This document shows, one piece after another, positions 51,110 to 60,283 of a DNA stretch of 64,000 nucleotides. How positions within the stretch are numbered: position 1 is the stretch's first letter; the number at the start of each line of letters is the position of its first letter. The notes beneath the pieces are model-generated. The model was given only the letters and a program-made list of their open reading frames with translations, was not told where the DNA came from and made no database searches. This DNA comes from Paractinoplanes durhamensis (GTDB taxonomy: Bacteria > Actinomycetota > Actinomycetes > Mycobacteriales > Micromonosporaceae), in contig NZ_BOML01000003.1 of the NCBI RefSeq assembly GCF_016862175.1, forward strand, positions 1 to 64,000. The letters run 5' to 3'. The translations under genes and the position numbers were made by a program.

Positions 51110-51631
51110 ATGACGACCTGGACCGCCCCCGAGGCGAAGCGCGAGAGCGAACCGTTCACCGGCCCCGAACGGGCGATGCTGCAGGGCTGGCTCGACTGGC
51201 AGCGCCAGACCCTGCTGTCCAAGTGCGCCGGCCTGACCGCCGAGCAGCTGAGGACGGCGAGCGTCGAGCCCTCCAATCTCACCCTGCTCGGCCTGGTCCG
51301 CCACATGACCGAGGTGGAGCGCAGCTGGTTCGTGGTGCGCGCGGCCGGCCACCCCAACCCCGGCGCGCACTACAGCTCCGAGGCCAACCGCGACGGCGAC
51401 TTCGACGACGTGGCCGACGCCGACCCGGAGGCCAACCTGGCCGCCTTCCACGCCGAGCTCACCGCCGCCGACGAGGCCGTGGCCGACCTGTCGCTCGACC
51501 ACGAGTTCACCCTCCGCGAAAACACGCTGAGCCTCCGCTGGGTCTACCTCCACATGATCGAGGAGTACGCCCGCCACAACGGCCACGCCGACCTCCTGCG
51601 CGAACGCATCGACGGCGTCACCGGCGACTGA
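51110..51631 (+). CDS. DinB-family (DUF664) protein
   Basis: A 173-residue four-helix-bundle DinB/DUF664 protein. Metal-ligand histidines appear in LLGLVRHMTEVERSWF and in LHMIEEYARHNGHADLLRE, the characteristic HxxxH-type C-terminal pattern. Many actinobacterial members are mycothiol-dependent or metal-binding transferases; the exact reaction is unknown. The ATG at 51110 is preferred since GGCAGG lies 9 nt before it; the ATG at 51101 would be too close. Confidence 0.87.
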   Translation: MTTWTAPEAKRESEPFTGPERAMLQGWLDWQRQTLLSKCAGLTAEQLRTASVEPSNLTLLGLVRHMTEVERSWFVVRAAGHPNPGAHYSSEANRDGDFDDVADADPEANLAAFHAELTAADEAVADLSLDHEFTLRENTLSLRWVYLHMIEEYARHNGHADLLRERIDGVTGD

Positions 51632-51673
51632 CCCGGCTCGCTCGGCCCCCTGAACTGGGCGTACGGAAAAATG

Positions 51674-51689
51674 TCGTACGCATGTTCTA
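51674..51689 (+). promoter_or_regulatory. SOS-box-like LexA site upstream of the DUF222-HNH gene
   Basis: TCGTAC-GCAT-GTTCTA matches the actinobacterial LexA consensus TCGAAC-N4-GTTCGA at ten of twelve half-site positions. It sits 10-26 bp before the start codon, where a repressor would block transcription. Confidence 0.5.
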
Positions 51690-51699
51690 ATCTGTGGCC

Positions 51700-53241
51700 A
51701 TGTTGGACCGACTGACCCGGAGCCGCACCGCACTCGCCGAGTGCGCGGATGCTTCGGTGTGGGCGCTGTCCGACGCCGACCTGCTCGCCTCCCTGGAGCA
51801 GGCGTGGATCGGCGTGCAGCAGCTGACCGGGGTCGCCGCACGCCTGATCCGCCAGGCCGAGGTGCGCGGCCTGCCGCGGGCCGAGGCGGCCTCCAGCACC
51901 GTGGTGTGGTTACGCCAGCGGCTGCACACGAGCCCGGCGGAGGCGCAGCGGCTCGTGCGGCTCGCCGAGGTCCTCGACGCGTCGCCCGCGCTGGATGCCG
52001 CCGTGGCCGCCGGCACCGTCTCGGCCGAACAGGCACGGGTGATCGGCTCCGCCATCGCCGATCTGCCCGACGAGGCCGGGATCGACCTCACCGCGCAGGC
52101 GGAGACGGCACTGATCGGCTACGCATCGGAGTTCGACCCGATCACGCTGAGCCGGCTCGGCACCCGCATCCTCGCGCACGTCGACCCGGAGGCAGCCGAC
52201 CGCCACGACGAAGCCCTGCTGAAGCGCCAGGAGGAGCGAGCCCGCCGCGGCCGCGGATTCACCATGAGCCCGTTCGGCGACGGCCGGGTCCGGCTGTCCG
52301 GCTGGCTCGACAGCAGCGGCGCCGCGACCGTGACCGCGGCCCTGGAGCCGCTGTGCCGCCCGTCCCAGGACGCCGCCACCGACACCGACCTGGCCCGGAC
52401 CCCGACACAGCGACGCGCGGATGCCCTGGTCGACGTGTGCGCCCGAGTCCTGCGAAACGACGGACAGCCAACCGGCGGCGGCGAATCAACCCACATGGTC
52501 GTCACCGTCCCGATCACCACGCTGCAGACCACCCCCGGCGCCCCCACCGAAAGCCACCCACAGCAAGACCACCCGCAGCCCGACCGCCCGCAGCCCGACC
52601 GCCCGCAATCTGACCGCCCACCGGTTGCCCCCGGCCCTCGCACCGGTCACCGACCGCCCAGCCGCGGCCCTGGAGCAGATCGCAGCCACTCGGCGCCCAC
52701 CCGCAGCACACCCACCCGCAACACACCCACCCGCAACACACCCGCCCGAGCAGCCGCCGCAGGCACCGCGCCCGCCGACAGCCGCCCGGCCGATCGCAAG
52801 CGCAGCCGGGACAGCGGCTCCGGGATGCTGGACAACGGGACGCCGATCAGCCCCGCCGAGGCGCGCCTGCTGGCCTGCGATGCCCGGATCATCCCCGCCG
52901 TCCTCGGCACCGCTGGCCAGGTTCTCGACGTGGGCCGTGCCCGTCGCCTGTTCACCGGGCCGATCCGGCGCGCACTGATCCTCCGCGACCGAGGATGCTG
53001 TTTCCCCGGCTGTGATCGACCACCGAGTTGGTCAGAAGCTCACCACATCATCCCGTGGGCCGACGGTGGCGCGACCGCGTTGTCCAACGCGTGCCTGCTC
53101 TGCCGCCACCATCACCGCGCCATCCACAACACAGATTGGCAGGTCCGCCTCAACCCCGACGGCCACCCCGAATTCCTCCCGCCGCCAACGCTGGACCCAC
53201 AGCGCCGCCCCCGCCGCAACGCATACCACCTACGGAGGTAG
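51700..53241 (+). CDS. DUF222/HNH endonuclease-like protein (13E12 type)
   Basis: A 513-residue protein of the DUF222-HNH family, called 13E12 repeat proteins in mycobacteria. The N-terminal DUF222 domain (1-255) includes WLRQRLHTSPAEAQRLVRLA and ARRGRGFTMSPFGDGRV. A low-complexity Pro/Thr/Asp/Gln-rich linker (about 270-370) has QPDRPQPDRPQ and TPTRNTPTRNTP repeats. The C-terminal HNH nuclease domain has RDRGCCFPGCDRPPSWSEAH, HHIIPWADGGAT and LCRHHHRAIHN. ATG at 51700 preferred to GTG at 51694. A candidate LexA site precedes it. Confidence 0.88.
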   Translation: MLDRLTRSRTALAECADASVWALSDADLLASLEQAWIGVQQLTGVAARLIRQAEVRGLPRAEAASSTVVWLRQRLHTSPAEAQRLVRLAEVLDASPALDAAVAAGTVSAEQARVIGSAIADLPDEAGIDLTAQAETALIGYASEFDPITLSRLGTRILAHVDPEAADRHDEALLKRQEERARRGRGFTMSPFGDGRVRLSGWLDSSGAATVTAALEPLCRPSQDAATDTDLARTPTQRRADALVDVCARVLRNDGQPTGGGESTHMVVTVPITTLQTTPGAPTESHPQQDHPQPDRPQPDRPQSDRPPVAPGPRTGHRPPSRGPGADRSHSAPTRSTPTRNTPTRNTPARAAAAGTAPADSRPADRKRSRDSGSGMLDNGTPISPAEARLLACDARIIPAVLGTAGQVLDVGRARRLFTGPIRRALILRDRGCCFPGCDRPPSWSEAHHIIPWADGGATALSNACLLCRHHHRAIHNTDWQVRLNPDGHPEFLPPPTLDPQRRPRRNAYHLRR

Positions 53242-53300
53242 GCCGGCGCAGAACGCACAGCGAGGTCACGTCGGCTCAGAACCGGTCTCGCCAGCCCGGG

Positions 53301-53360
53301 AGCGGCAGATCGAGAACGGTCATGGCAGGACGAGCACGGTCACGGCAGGACGAGCACGGT
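53301..53360. repeat. 20-bp tandem repeat, three units
   Basis: Exact 20-bp periodicity: two nearly identical units CA(T/C)GGCAGGACGAGCACGGT (53321-53340 and 53341-53360) preceded by a diverged unit at 53301-53320. It lies between the DUF222-HNH stop and the convergent HAD gene stop. Confidence 0.75.
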
Positions 53361-53977
53361 CAGCTCAGATCTAGCGCCTTACGCAGGTAGGCGACATGCT
53401 CCGGCCCGCTCCACCGGTATGCCGGCAGGCTCGCGGCCCGGGCGCCGCGCACCGCGCGGTCGTCGTCGTCCACGAAGAGGACGTGCTTGGGCGCGAAGCC
53501 GATCAGCTCGCAGGCCCGCTGGTAGAACTCCGGGGCCGGCTTGTGGACCTTCTGCTCCCAGGAGCTGATCACCACATCGACCTCGCCGGCCAGGCCCAGC
53601 GCCTCCAGATCGGGGCGCAGCCGGTCGGTGGCGTTGGTGGCCAGGCCGACCTTGCGGCCGCCGGCCCGCACCTCGCGGATGAAGGCGAGCGCGTCCGGGT
53701 CGGGCTCGCCGCGGTAGGACTGCCACCGCGCCACCGCCTCGGCCGCGCGCTCAGGCTCGATCGGCAGCCGCTCGGCGACCAGGCGCATCCACTCCGCGTC
53801 GGTGATCTCGCCGACCACCGCGGGCCGGTAGATGTCCCAGGACATCGACGTCTCGAGCAGAGCGGCCGGCTTCAGGCCGTACTCGACCTCCACCGCGATC
53901 ATCGGGGCCGGATCCCAGCGGCGCAGAACGCCGTCCAGGTCGATGAGCAGGGCCTGGGCGCGTTCGCGCGGCGACAT
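53360..53977 (-). CDS. HAD-family hydrolase
   Basis: A 205-residue HAD-like hydrolase. Motif I is LLIDLDGVLRRWD with the nucleophile and acid Asp, motif II is GLATNATDRLRPD, motif III uses the Lys in EQKVHKPAPEFYQRA, and motif IV is HVLFVDDDDRAVRGARAA. The insert cap is small and helical (about 20-85). Substrates are probably phosphorylated metabolites. The ATG at 53977 is chosen; it starts 5 bp after the smc stop and is likely cotranscribed with smc. Confidence 0.88.
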   Translation of the reverse strand: MSPRERAQALLIDLDGVLRRWDPAPMIAVEVEYGLKPAALLETSMSWDIYRPAVVGEITDAEWMRLVAERLPIEPERAAEAVARWQSYRGEPDPDALAFIREVRAGGRKVGLATNATDRLRPDLEALGLAGEVDVVISSWEQKVHKPAPEFYQRACELIGFAPKHVLFVDDDDRAVRGARAASLPAYRWSGPEHVAYLRKALDLS

Positions 53978-53982
53978 GCTGG

Positions 53983-56900
53983 CTAGTCCTCTTCTTCCTT
54001 CTTGAGCCGTTGGCTGATCACCTGGGTCACACCGGCGCGCATGGTCACGCCGTACAGCGCGTCCGCGACCTCCATCGTGCGCTTCTGGTGCGTGATGATC
54101 AGCAGCTGGCTCTTTTCCCGCAACTGCTCGAAGAGCGTAATCAGGCGGCCGAGGTTGACGTCGTCGAGGGCGGCCTCGACCTCGTCCATGATGTAGAAGG
54201 GCGAGGGCCGGGCCCGGAAGATGGCGCACAGCATCGCCACCGCGGTGAGCGAGCGCTCACCACCGGAGAGCAGCGACAGCCGCTTGATCTTCTTACCCGG
54301 CGGCCGGGCCTCGACCTCGACACCGGTGGACAGCATGTCCTCGGGGTCGGTGAGCACGAGCCGGCCCTCACCACCCGGGAACAGCACCTGGAAGACGGTC
54401 TGGAACTCGCGCGCGGTGTCCTCGAACGCCGACGCGAACACCTCCAGGATGCGATCGTCGACGTCCTTGACCACGGTGAGCAGGTCCTTGCGGGTGGCCT
54501 TGAGGTCTTCCAACTGGTCGGAGAGGAACTTGAAGCGTTCCTCGAGCGCCGCGAACTCCTCCAGCGCCAGCGGGTTGACCTTGCCGAGCAGCTGCAGGTC
54601 GCGCTCGGCCTTGTTGGCCCGCTTCTCCTGGGTGGGCCGGTGGAACGGCGCCGGCTCAGGAACCGGCTTGTCGTCCTTCTCGGCCTGGGCGGTCTCGGCG
54701 GCGCTCGGCGGCACGAGCTGCTCCGGCCCGTATTCGGTGATCAGCGTGTCCACGTCGAGCGAGAAGTCCTCGGCCGCCTTGGCCTCGAGCTGCTCGATGC
54801 GCATCCGCTGTTCGGCGCGGGCCATCTCGTCGCGGTGCACCTCGCTGGTGAGCCGTTCCAGCTCGGCGAGCAGCCGCTTGGCGGTGGCGCGCACTTCCTG
54901 CAGCTCGGCCTCGCGCGCGGTGCGCGCCTGGGCCAGCTGGTCGCGGGAGTCGACAGCCGCGGCGAGGGACAGCTCGACCCGGAGGAGGGCGGTGGCCGCG
55001 CCTAGTGCGACCGCCTTGGCGATCTCGGCGCCGCGGGCCCGGGCGGCCCGCCGGGCCGCGGCCCGTTCCCGGGCCTGCCGTTCGGCGTTGGCCTGGCGCA
55101 TCAGGGAGTCGGCCCGGCCGGCGATGGAGGAGACGCGCTCCTCGGCGGTACGCACGGCGAGGCGTACCTCCATCTCGTTCTGCCGGGCCTGGGGTACGAG
55201 GGCGGCGAGCGTGTCCCGCTCCTCGGTGGACGGTTCCTCGTCGATCGGGGTGGACTCGGCCAGATTGAGCCGTTCTTCCAGCTCGGCGAGGCGCATCAGG
55301 TCGTCCTCCCGGGCCGCCTCGGCCTTCTGCCGGGCCGCGCCGAGTCGCTCGCTCTCGGCCTTGGCCGACCGGGCGGCGGCGCCGAGCTCGGCGAGCCGGC
55401 GGGCGGCGGCGTTGCGCTCGCCCTCGGCCGCACGCTTGGCGGCGGCAGCCACGTTCACGGCTTCCTTGCGCTCGGCGACGTCGGCGCGGGCGTCGATCAG
55501 TTGCCCCTTGAGCTCGCTGATCGCTTCCTCGGCCGCGGTCCGCTTGGCCTTGGCCTCGTCGACCGCGGCCTGCACCTCGATGTAGCTGGTGGCCTTGCCG
55601 GATCCGCCGGCCGCGGCGAACGCGCCGAGCACGTCGCCGTCGGGGGTGACGGCCCGTAGTTCGGGGTTGTCGGCGACGGTGCGGGCCGCGACGGCGAGGT
55701 CGGGAACGAGGACGACGTCGCGCAGTGCCCGGTTGATAGCCGGCCGGACCTGCTCGGGGCAGTCGACCACCTCCGGCGCCCAGACGCCGCCTTCCGGCAG
55801 CTGCGGGCGCAGCGACTCGAGCGAGCCGCGCATGCCGGGCCCGGCGGGCGAGGCGACGACCAGCGCGGCGCGTCCGGCATCAGCGATCTTGAGGGTACGC
55901 ATCGCCTCGATCGCCTCGTCCACGCCGGAGAGTGCGACCGCGTCCGCGAACGTGCCCAGCGCGGCGGCGATGGCCGCCTCGTGACCGGACCGGACGGTGA
56001 GCATCGAGGCGAGGCTGCCGAGCAGGCCGGGCACCTGGTCGCGCTTGGCCAGCAGGGCCCCGGCGCCGTCCTTGCGCTGCAGGCCGAGAGCAAGAGCTTC
56101 CTCGCGCGCCTTCCAGCTGGCCGCGTCCTTCTCGGCGGCCCGTTCGGCGTCGGAGAGCTCGCGCACGACGGCCGCGGCACGATCGTGACCCGCCTGAACC
56201 TCGGCGTGCCGCTCGTCCAGCTCGACGTTGTCCCGATCGGCCTCGGTGGACTCCGCGGCGACCGCGTCGACGTCGGACTGGGCGGCCTCGGCGCGGGTGA
56301 GGGCGTCGGTGTGCGCGGCGGCGAGCCGCTCGATCTCCTCGGCCGCGCTTCCGGTGCGCGCCTTGGCCGCGTTCACGTTGCCGGTCAGCTTGGCCAGGCC
56401 TTCGCGGCGATCGGCGATGGCCTTCGCGGCGGTGCGCAGTGCGCCCTCGGCCGCGGCCAGTTGCCGTTCCAGTTCCTGCCGGTTCTCGACCGCCTCGGCC
56501 AGCCGCATCTGGTCGTCGGTGAGCGCCTCGCGCAGCTCTTCTTCCTGCTCGCGCACCCGCTCGGCCTCGGCGACCAGCTGGTCGGGGTCGCGGCCGGGCC
56601 GCTCCTCGTCCGGGGTGGCGGCGAGGTGGCGCAGCCGCTCGGTGGCGAGCTGCTCGGTGGAGCGGAAGCGTTCCTGGAGGGCGGCCAGTTTGTACCAGGT
56701 GTCCTGGGCGGCCTGCAGCAGTGGCGCGTCCTCGGCGTGTGCGCGTTCGAGGTCGGCGAGCCAGCGCTGAACCTCACGGTTCTCTTCCTCGACCTGCTGC
56801 CGCCGGTCCCGCATCGCCGATTCGTCGGCGATCTCCTTGTCCAGCGTGCCGCGCAGCGTGTGCAGGTCGTCGGCGAGCAGCCGGAGCCGGGCGTCGCGCA

Positions 56901-57564
56901 GGTCGGCCTGGATGCCGGCGGCGCGGCGCGCCACCTCGGCCTGCTTGCCGAGCGGCTTGAGCTGACGGCGGAGCTCGGCGGTGAGGTCGGTCAACCGGTT
57001 GAGGTTGACCTGCATCGCGTCGAGCTTGCGGATCGCCTTTTCCTTGCGCTTGCGATGCTTGAGTACGCCGGCGGCCTCCTCGATGAAGGAGCGGCGGTCC
57101 TCGGGTTTGGCGTGCAGCATCGCGTCGAGCCGGCCCTGGCCGACGATGATGTGCATCTCACGGCCGATGCCGGAGTCGCTGAGCAGCTCCTGGATGTCGA
57201 GCAGCCGGCAGGCGTTGCCGTTGATCTCGTACTCGCTGGCGCCGTCGCGGAACATGCGCCGGGTGATCGAGACCTCGGTGTACTCGATCGGCAGCGCACC
57301 GTCGTTGTTGTCGATCGTCAGCGTCACCTCGGCGCGGCCCAGCGGCGCCCGGCCGGAGGTGCCGGCGAAGATGACGTCCTCCATCTTGCCGCCGCGCAGT
57401 GCCTTGGCGCCCTGCTCGCCGAGGACCCAGGCGATGGCGTCGACGACGTTGGACTTGCCGGAGCCGTTGGGGCCCACCACACAGGTGATGCCCGGCTCCA
57501 GGCGCAGCGTCGTGGCGGAGGCGAAGGACTTGAAGCCCTTGACCGTCAGGCTCTTGAGGTGCAC
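53983..57564 (-). CDS. smc: Chromosome segregation ATPase SMC
   Basis: A 1193-residue condensin subunit. The head has MHLKSLTVKGFKSFASATTL and the Walker A GPNGSGKSNVVDAIAWVLGE. Long coiled coils flank the hinge (about 500-660, with VPGLLGSLASML and GGSGKATSYIEVQAAVD). The C-terminal head has the ABC signature LSGGERSLTAVAMLCAIF and the Walker B FYIMDEVEAALDD. Length is typical. It works with ScpA and ScpB, not encoded here, to compact the nucleoid. GTG start at 57564. Confidence 0.97.
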   Translation of the reverse strand: MHLKSLTVKGFKSFASATTLRLEPGITCVVGPNGSGKSNVVDAIAWVLGEQGAKALRGGKMEDVIFAGTSGRAPLGRAEVTLTIDNNDGALPIEYTEVSITRRMFRDGASEYEINGNACRLLDIQELLSDSGIGREMHIIVGQGRLDAMLHAKPEDRRSFIEEAAGVLKHRKRKEKAIRKLDAMQVNLNRLTDLTAELRRQLKPLGKQAEVARRAAGIQADLRDARLRLLADDLHTLRGTLDKEIADESAMRDRRQQVEEENREVQRWLADLERAHAEDAPLLQAAQDTWYKLAALQERFRSTEQLATERLRHLAATPDEERPGRDPDQLVAEAERVREQEEELREALTDDQMRLAEAVENRQELERQLAAAEGALRTAAKAIADRREGLAKLTGNVNAAKARTGSAAEEIERLAAAHTDALTRAEAAQSDVDAVAAESTEADRDNVELDERHAEVQAGHDRAAAVVRELSDAERAAEKDAASWKAREEALALGLQRKDGAGALLAKRDQVPGLLGSLASMLTVRSGHEAAIAAALGTFADAVALSGVDEAIEAMRTLKIADAGRAALVVASPAGPGMRGSLESLRPQLPEGGVWAPEVVDCPEQVRPAINRALRDVVLVPDLAVAARTVADNPELRAVTPDGDVLGAFAAAGGSGKATSYIEVQAAVDEAKAKRTAAEEAISELKGQLIDARADVAERKEAVNVAAAAKRAAEGERNAAARRLAELGAAARSAKAESERLGAARQKAEAAREDDLMRLAELEERLNLAESTPIDEEPSTEERDTLAALVPQARQNEMEVRLAVRTAEERVSSIAGRADSLMRQANAERQARERAAARRAARARGAEIAKAVALGAATALLRVELSLAAAVDSRDQLAQARTAREAELQEVRATAKRLLAELERLTSEVHRDEMARAEQRMRIEQLEAKAAEDFSLDVDTLITEYGPEQLVPPSAAETAQAEKDDKPVPEPAPFHRPTQEKRANKAERDLQLLGKVNPLALEEFAALEERFKFLSDQLEDLKATRKDLLTVVKDVDDRILEVFASAFEDTAREFQTVFQVLFPGGEGRLVLTDPEDMLSTGVEVEARPPGKKIKRLSLLSGGERSLTAVAMLCAIFRARPSPFYIMDEVEAALDDVNLGRLITLFEQLREKSQLLIITHQKRTMEVADALYGVTMRAGVTQVISQRLKKEEED

Positions 57565-57848
57565 GGATCTCCGAGGGTCGCCAAGGTTGTCAACAGGAGG
57601 ATGCTTGGCAAGCAGGGTACCCGCACCGAGCTCCAGCGGCCTGTCACGCCGCGCTCAGTACGGACATAGGCCCCCAAAGCAGACAAAAAGATGCGCGCCG
57701 CCACAGGGTGGAGGCGCGCTGTCAGGAGTGCATCAAGCCGGCACTGGGGGGATCGACCGCCGATTTCCGGCGGCCGGGACAACTGCAGCCAGAAACAACC
57801 GCGGTTGGAAACAACTCAGGCCCGATCAGAGATCGGGCCATGAACAAC
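57565..57848. other. Intergenic region upstream of smc with several hairpins
   Basis: No gene is visible. Besides the terminator at 57819-57839 there are a CAACCGCGGTTG palindrome (57796-57807), a CCGCCG/CGGCGG hairpin (57757-57773) and a GCGCGCC/GGCGCGC pair (57693-57719). The smc promoter should be in this stretch. Confidence 0.5.
57819..57839 (-). terminator. Hairpin terminator after the small coiled-coil gene
   Basis: GGCCCGATC and GATCGGGCC form a perfect 9-bp stem around a 3-nt loop just downstream (minus strand) of the coiled-coil gene stop; the transcript then reads TGAGTTGTTT, moderately T-rich. Confidence 0.65.
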
Positions 57849-58043
57849 TCAGGTCAGCGCCGGCTCGGTCAGCCGCAGGATGTCGTCTGCTTCGGCGGCA
57901 GCGGCCGCCAGTCGGTCATTTTCCGCCCGGAGACGGGTGACCTCGAACTCCAGGGCCTGCACCCTGGAACGCAGTCGGGTGACCTCGTCGAGCAGGCGCC
58001 GATCGGGCGCCGCGCCTACGTGGCCGAAGAGGGCCTTCGCCAT
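57849..58043 (-). CDS. Small coiled-coil protein upstream of smc
   Basis: A 64-residue protein, MAKALFGHVGAAPDRRLLDE at the N-terminus and a coiled coil (LRSRVQALEFEVTRLRAEND) thereafter. Start ATG at 58043 is preceded by AAGGAG at good spacing. Similar proteins starting MxxxLFGHVG occur in many actinobacteria; function is unknown, and the coiled coil suggests oligomerisation or a structural role. A strong hairpin separates it from smc. Confidence 0.72.
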   Translation of the reverse strand: MAKALFGHVGAAPDRRLLDEVTRLRSRVQALEFEVTRLRAENDRLAAAAAEADDILRLTEPALT

Positions 58044-58762
58044 GGTGACTCCTTGAGAAGCATTGCTTCTTCTTGGGTGGTGTTGAGAACCACGCGCTTG
58101 TAGCGCGCGCCCAGTTTGCGCCACACTTCTATGCACACGGGCACGCGTGAGCACAGACTCATGCACCCAAAGAACGTGCTTCTTAGGTGCAGATGTCCCA
58201 TGCCTGAAGTGGAACCGGGCATGAGTGGGCGCGACTGGCGACACCTCCATAGTCCGCCCATACCCACGCTCCGTCAAGCGGTGCGACCGCGGACCCGGCC
58301 CTGAGGTCAGTGAATCATGCCACGCTGCCGTTCTTTACCTGGGCTTATGTTTTCCTTTGCCGGTTTGTCCACGGCTTGCGTGGGTGCTTACGGTCTGCGG
58401 CGGCCGCACCCACCCACCGTGCGCGCGATGATCAAGCAACCGCGCAATGATCAAGCAACACGATCAAGCAAGATGATCAAGCAGCGCGATCACGCGTCGC
58501 GCGGAGTGATCCGCGGAACGATCAGCGAAGCGATCTCGGGTGGCGATCGACGTCGGCTCGGCACCGGGTGCCGGTGGCGGGGCATCCGGTGCCGGCGACG
58601 GCGTGAGGACGCCGCAGGGACGCCGCACCTATATCGCGAACCCTCCCAGGATTTCGCGACATTTCGGACAAGTCGGGCGGCAAATCGGATAAAAGTCGCG
58701 TAATTGTGTCGCCTACCCGACAGGCTCTCGTAACTTTCCCGGGCTGTCTCGTTGCCTCCTTC
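58044..58762. other. Long intergenic region between the coiled-coil gene and the Pel-like operon
   Basis: About 720 bp with no credible gene. It includes a region with unusual GATC periodicity (58430-58548) and AT-richer sequence (GGATAAAAGTCGCGTAATTG near 58690) that could contain the promoter for the downstream operon. Confidence 0.55.
58430..58548. repeat. Phased GATC array with GATCAAGCA repeats
   Basis: Nine GATC tetramers start at 58430, 58449, 58462, 58475, 58488, 58508, 58520, 58532 and 58545, giving intervals of 19, 13, 13, 13, 20, 12, 12 and 13 bp. The first four are within GATCAAGCA copies. At this base composition only about one GATC per few hundred bp is expected. Confidence 0.8.
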
Positions 58763-60283
58763 GTGAAAACGACCCCGTCGCACGAGCGCGTGTGCTTGCT
58801 CACCGGCGGCGGGTACCCGTTCCGACGGGACGCGCTGAGCGGGTGGTGCCGCACCCTGGTGGAGGGCCTGCGCCGATTCCGCTTCGACCTGCTGACCGTG
58901 ACGGACCGGGAACCGCCGGTCCTGCCCGCGTACCCGCTGCCCTTCAACGTCACCTCGGCCGACGCTCTGCAGATCGGCCGGGCCCAGATCGGCCGGGCCC
59001 TGGGCCGGGAGCGCCGCCGCGGCAACTCCAACGAGACTGGTCGCGGCGCCGCCCACCTGCTCTGCCGGGGGCTCGTCGAGCAGAGCCGGTTCGCCATCGG
59101 GCTGCGCGGTCTCGCCGAGCTGGCCACCGAACGACCCGACCCGCTGACCAACGTTCCGCTGGCCGACCTGCTGGCGGACGCCTGGCGCGACGGCAGCCCG
59201 TCCGACGACGAGCCGCCACTGCCCCGGCTGAGCACCCGCGACGCCCGCACCGCGGCCACCCTGCTCAAACACGCACTCGGCGCGCTGGCCGTGCCGTTGC
59301 CGAAGTCCGACCTGGTGCACTGCATCGGCGGGACGACCCCGCTGCTCACCGCGCTGGCCGGGCGCTGGCAGTCGGGCATCCCGCTGCTGCTCACCGAGGC
59401 GCGGGCCCCGGTCGCCCGGCAGCGGCCGGCCGAGGAGCGGCTGTCGCCGGCGGTGCGCGCGGTGCTGCGCCGGTTCCGGGCCGCGGTCGCCCGCACCGGG
59501 TACGCCGAGGCCGGCCTGATCGCCCCGCTCAGCGCCTACCACCACGGGTGGGCGCTGCGGCACGGCGCCGCCGCGGCCCGGCTGGTGCAGGTGCCGGCCG
59601 GGGTGGACCCGTCGGAATATCCGGTCACCGCCGAACCGGGCGCCGGCCACCCGGCCGTGGTCTGGGCCGGCAGCGGTGGGCCGGACAGCGGGCTGACCCA
59701 GCTGCTGGCGGCGTTCGAGCAGGTCGCGGCGGCCCAGCCGGGGACGGTGCTGCACCTGGTCGGGGTCACCCCGGCGCACGAGGACCACTGCGCCGAGCAG
59801 ATCGAGCGGACCGGGCTGGGCCGGGCCGTACGCCTGCATCCGCTCCCGGCCGACCCGCGTGACCGCTACACCGTCGGGCACGTGGTCGCGCACGTTCCCG
59901 GGCCGGCCGATCCGCCGTACCGGCTGATCGAGGCGATGATGTCCGGCCGGGCCGTGGTCGGGGTCGACGTCGGGCCGGCCGCCGAGACGCTGGGCGACGC
60001 GGGCGTGCTGGTCCAGCCGGACGACCCGGCCGAACTGGCGATCGCGATCGTCGACCTGCTGCGGGCGCCGACCCGCCGCCGGCAGCTCGGTGACGCGGCC
60101 CGGCGGCGGGCGCTCACCCACTTCACCACCGACCGGGTGGTCCGGGTCTACGGCGCTCTCTATGCCGACCTGACCGGGCCGCCGCCGGCCCCCGCGTCCG
60201 CCTTCGAGCTGGCGCTCACCATCCCCGCACCGCGGACCTCACCGCCCGCGACGTTGCGCTGGCTGATCCGGGAGGACCGATGA
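58763..60283 (+). CDS. PelF-like GT4 glycosyltransferase
   Basis: A 506-residue GT-B enzyme similar to PelF, the Pel exopolysaccharide glycosyltransferase. The N-terminus has RVCLLTGGGYPFRRDALSGW, the PelF (DUF3492) pattern. The C-terminal half has QVPAGVDPSEYPV, HPAVVWAGSGGPDSGLTQLL and the donor-binding EX7E-like region PYRLIEAMMSGRAVVGVDVG, then AAETLGDAGVLV. The GTG at 58763 begins VKTTPSHERV and is chosen although no clear ribosome-binding site is seen. It overlaps the next gene by 4 bp (ATGA). Confidence 0.8.
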   Translation: MKTTPSHERVCLLTGGGYPFRRDALSGWCRTLVEGLRRFRFDLLTVTDREPPVLPAYPLPFNVTSADALQIGRAQIGRALGRERRRGNSNETGRGAAHLLCRGLVEQSRFAIGLRGLAELATERPDPLTNVPLADLLADAWRDGSPSDDEPPLPRLSTRDARTAATLLKHALGALAVPLPKSDLVHCIGGTTPLLTALAGRWQSGIPLLLTEARAPVARQRPAEERLSPAVRAVLRRFRAAVARTGYAEAGLIAPLSAYHHGWALRHGAAAARLVQVPAGVDPSEYPVTAEPGAGHPAVVWAGSGGPDSGLTQLLAAFEQVAAAQPGTVLHLVGVTPAHEDHCAEQIERTGLGRAVRLHPLPADPRDRYTVGHVVAHVPGPADPPYRLIEAMMSGRAVVGVDVGPAAETLGDAGVLVQPDDPAELAIAIVDLLRAPTRRRQLGDAARRRALTHFTTDRVVRVYGALYADLTGPPPAPASAFELALTIPAPRTSPPATLRWLIREDR

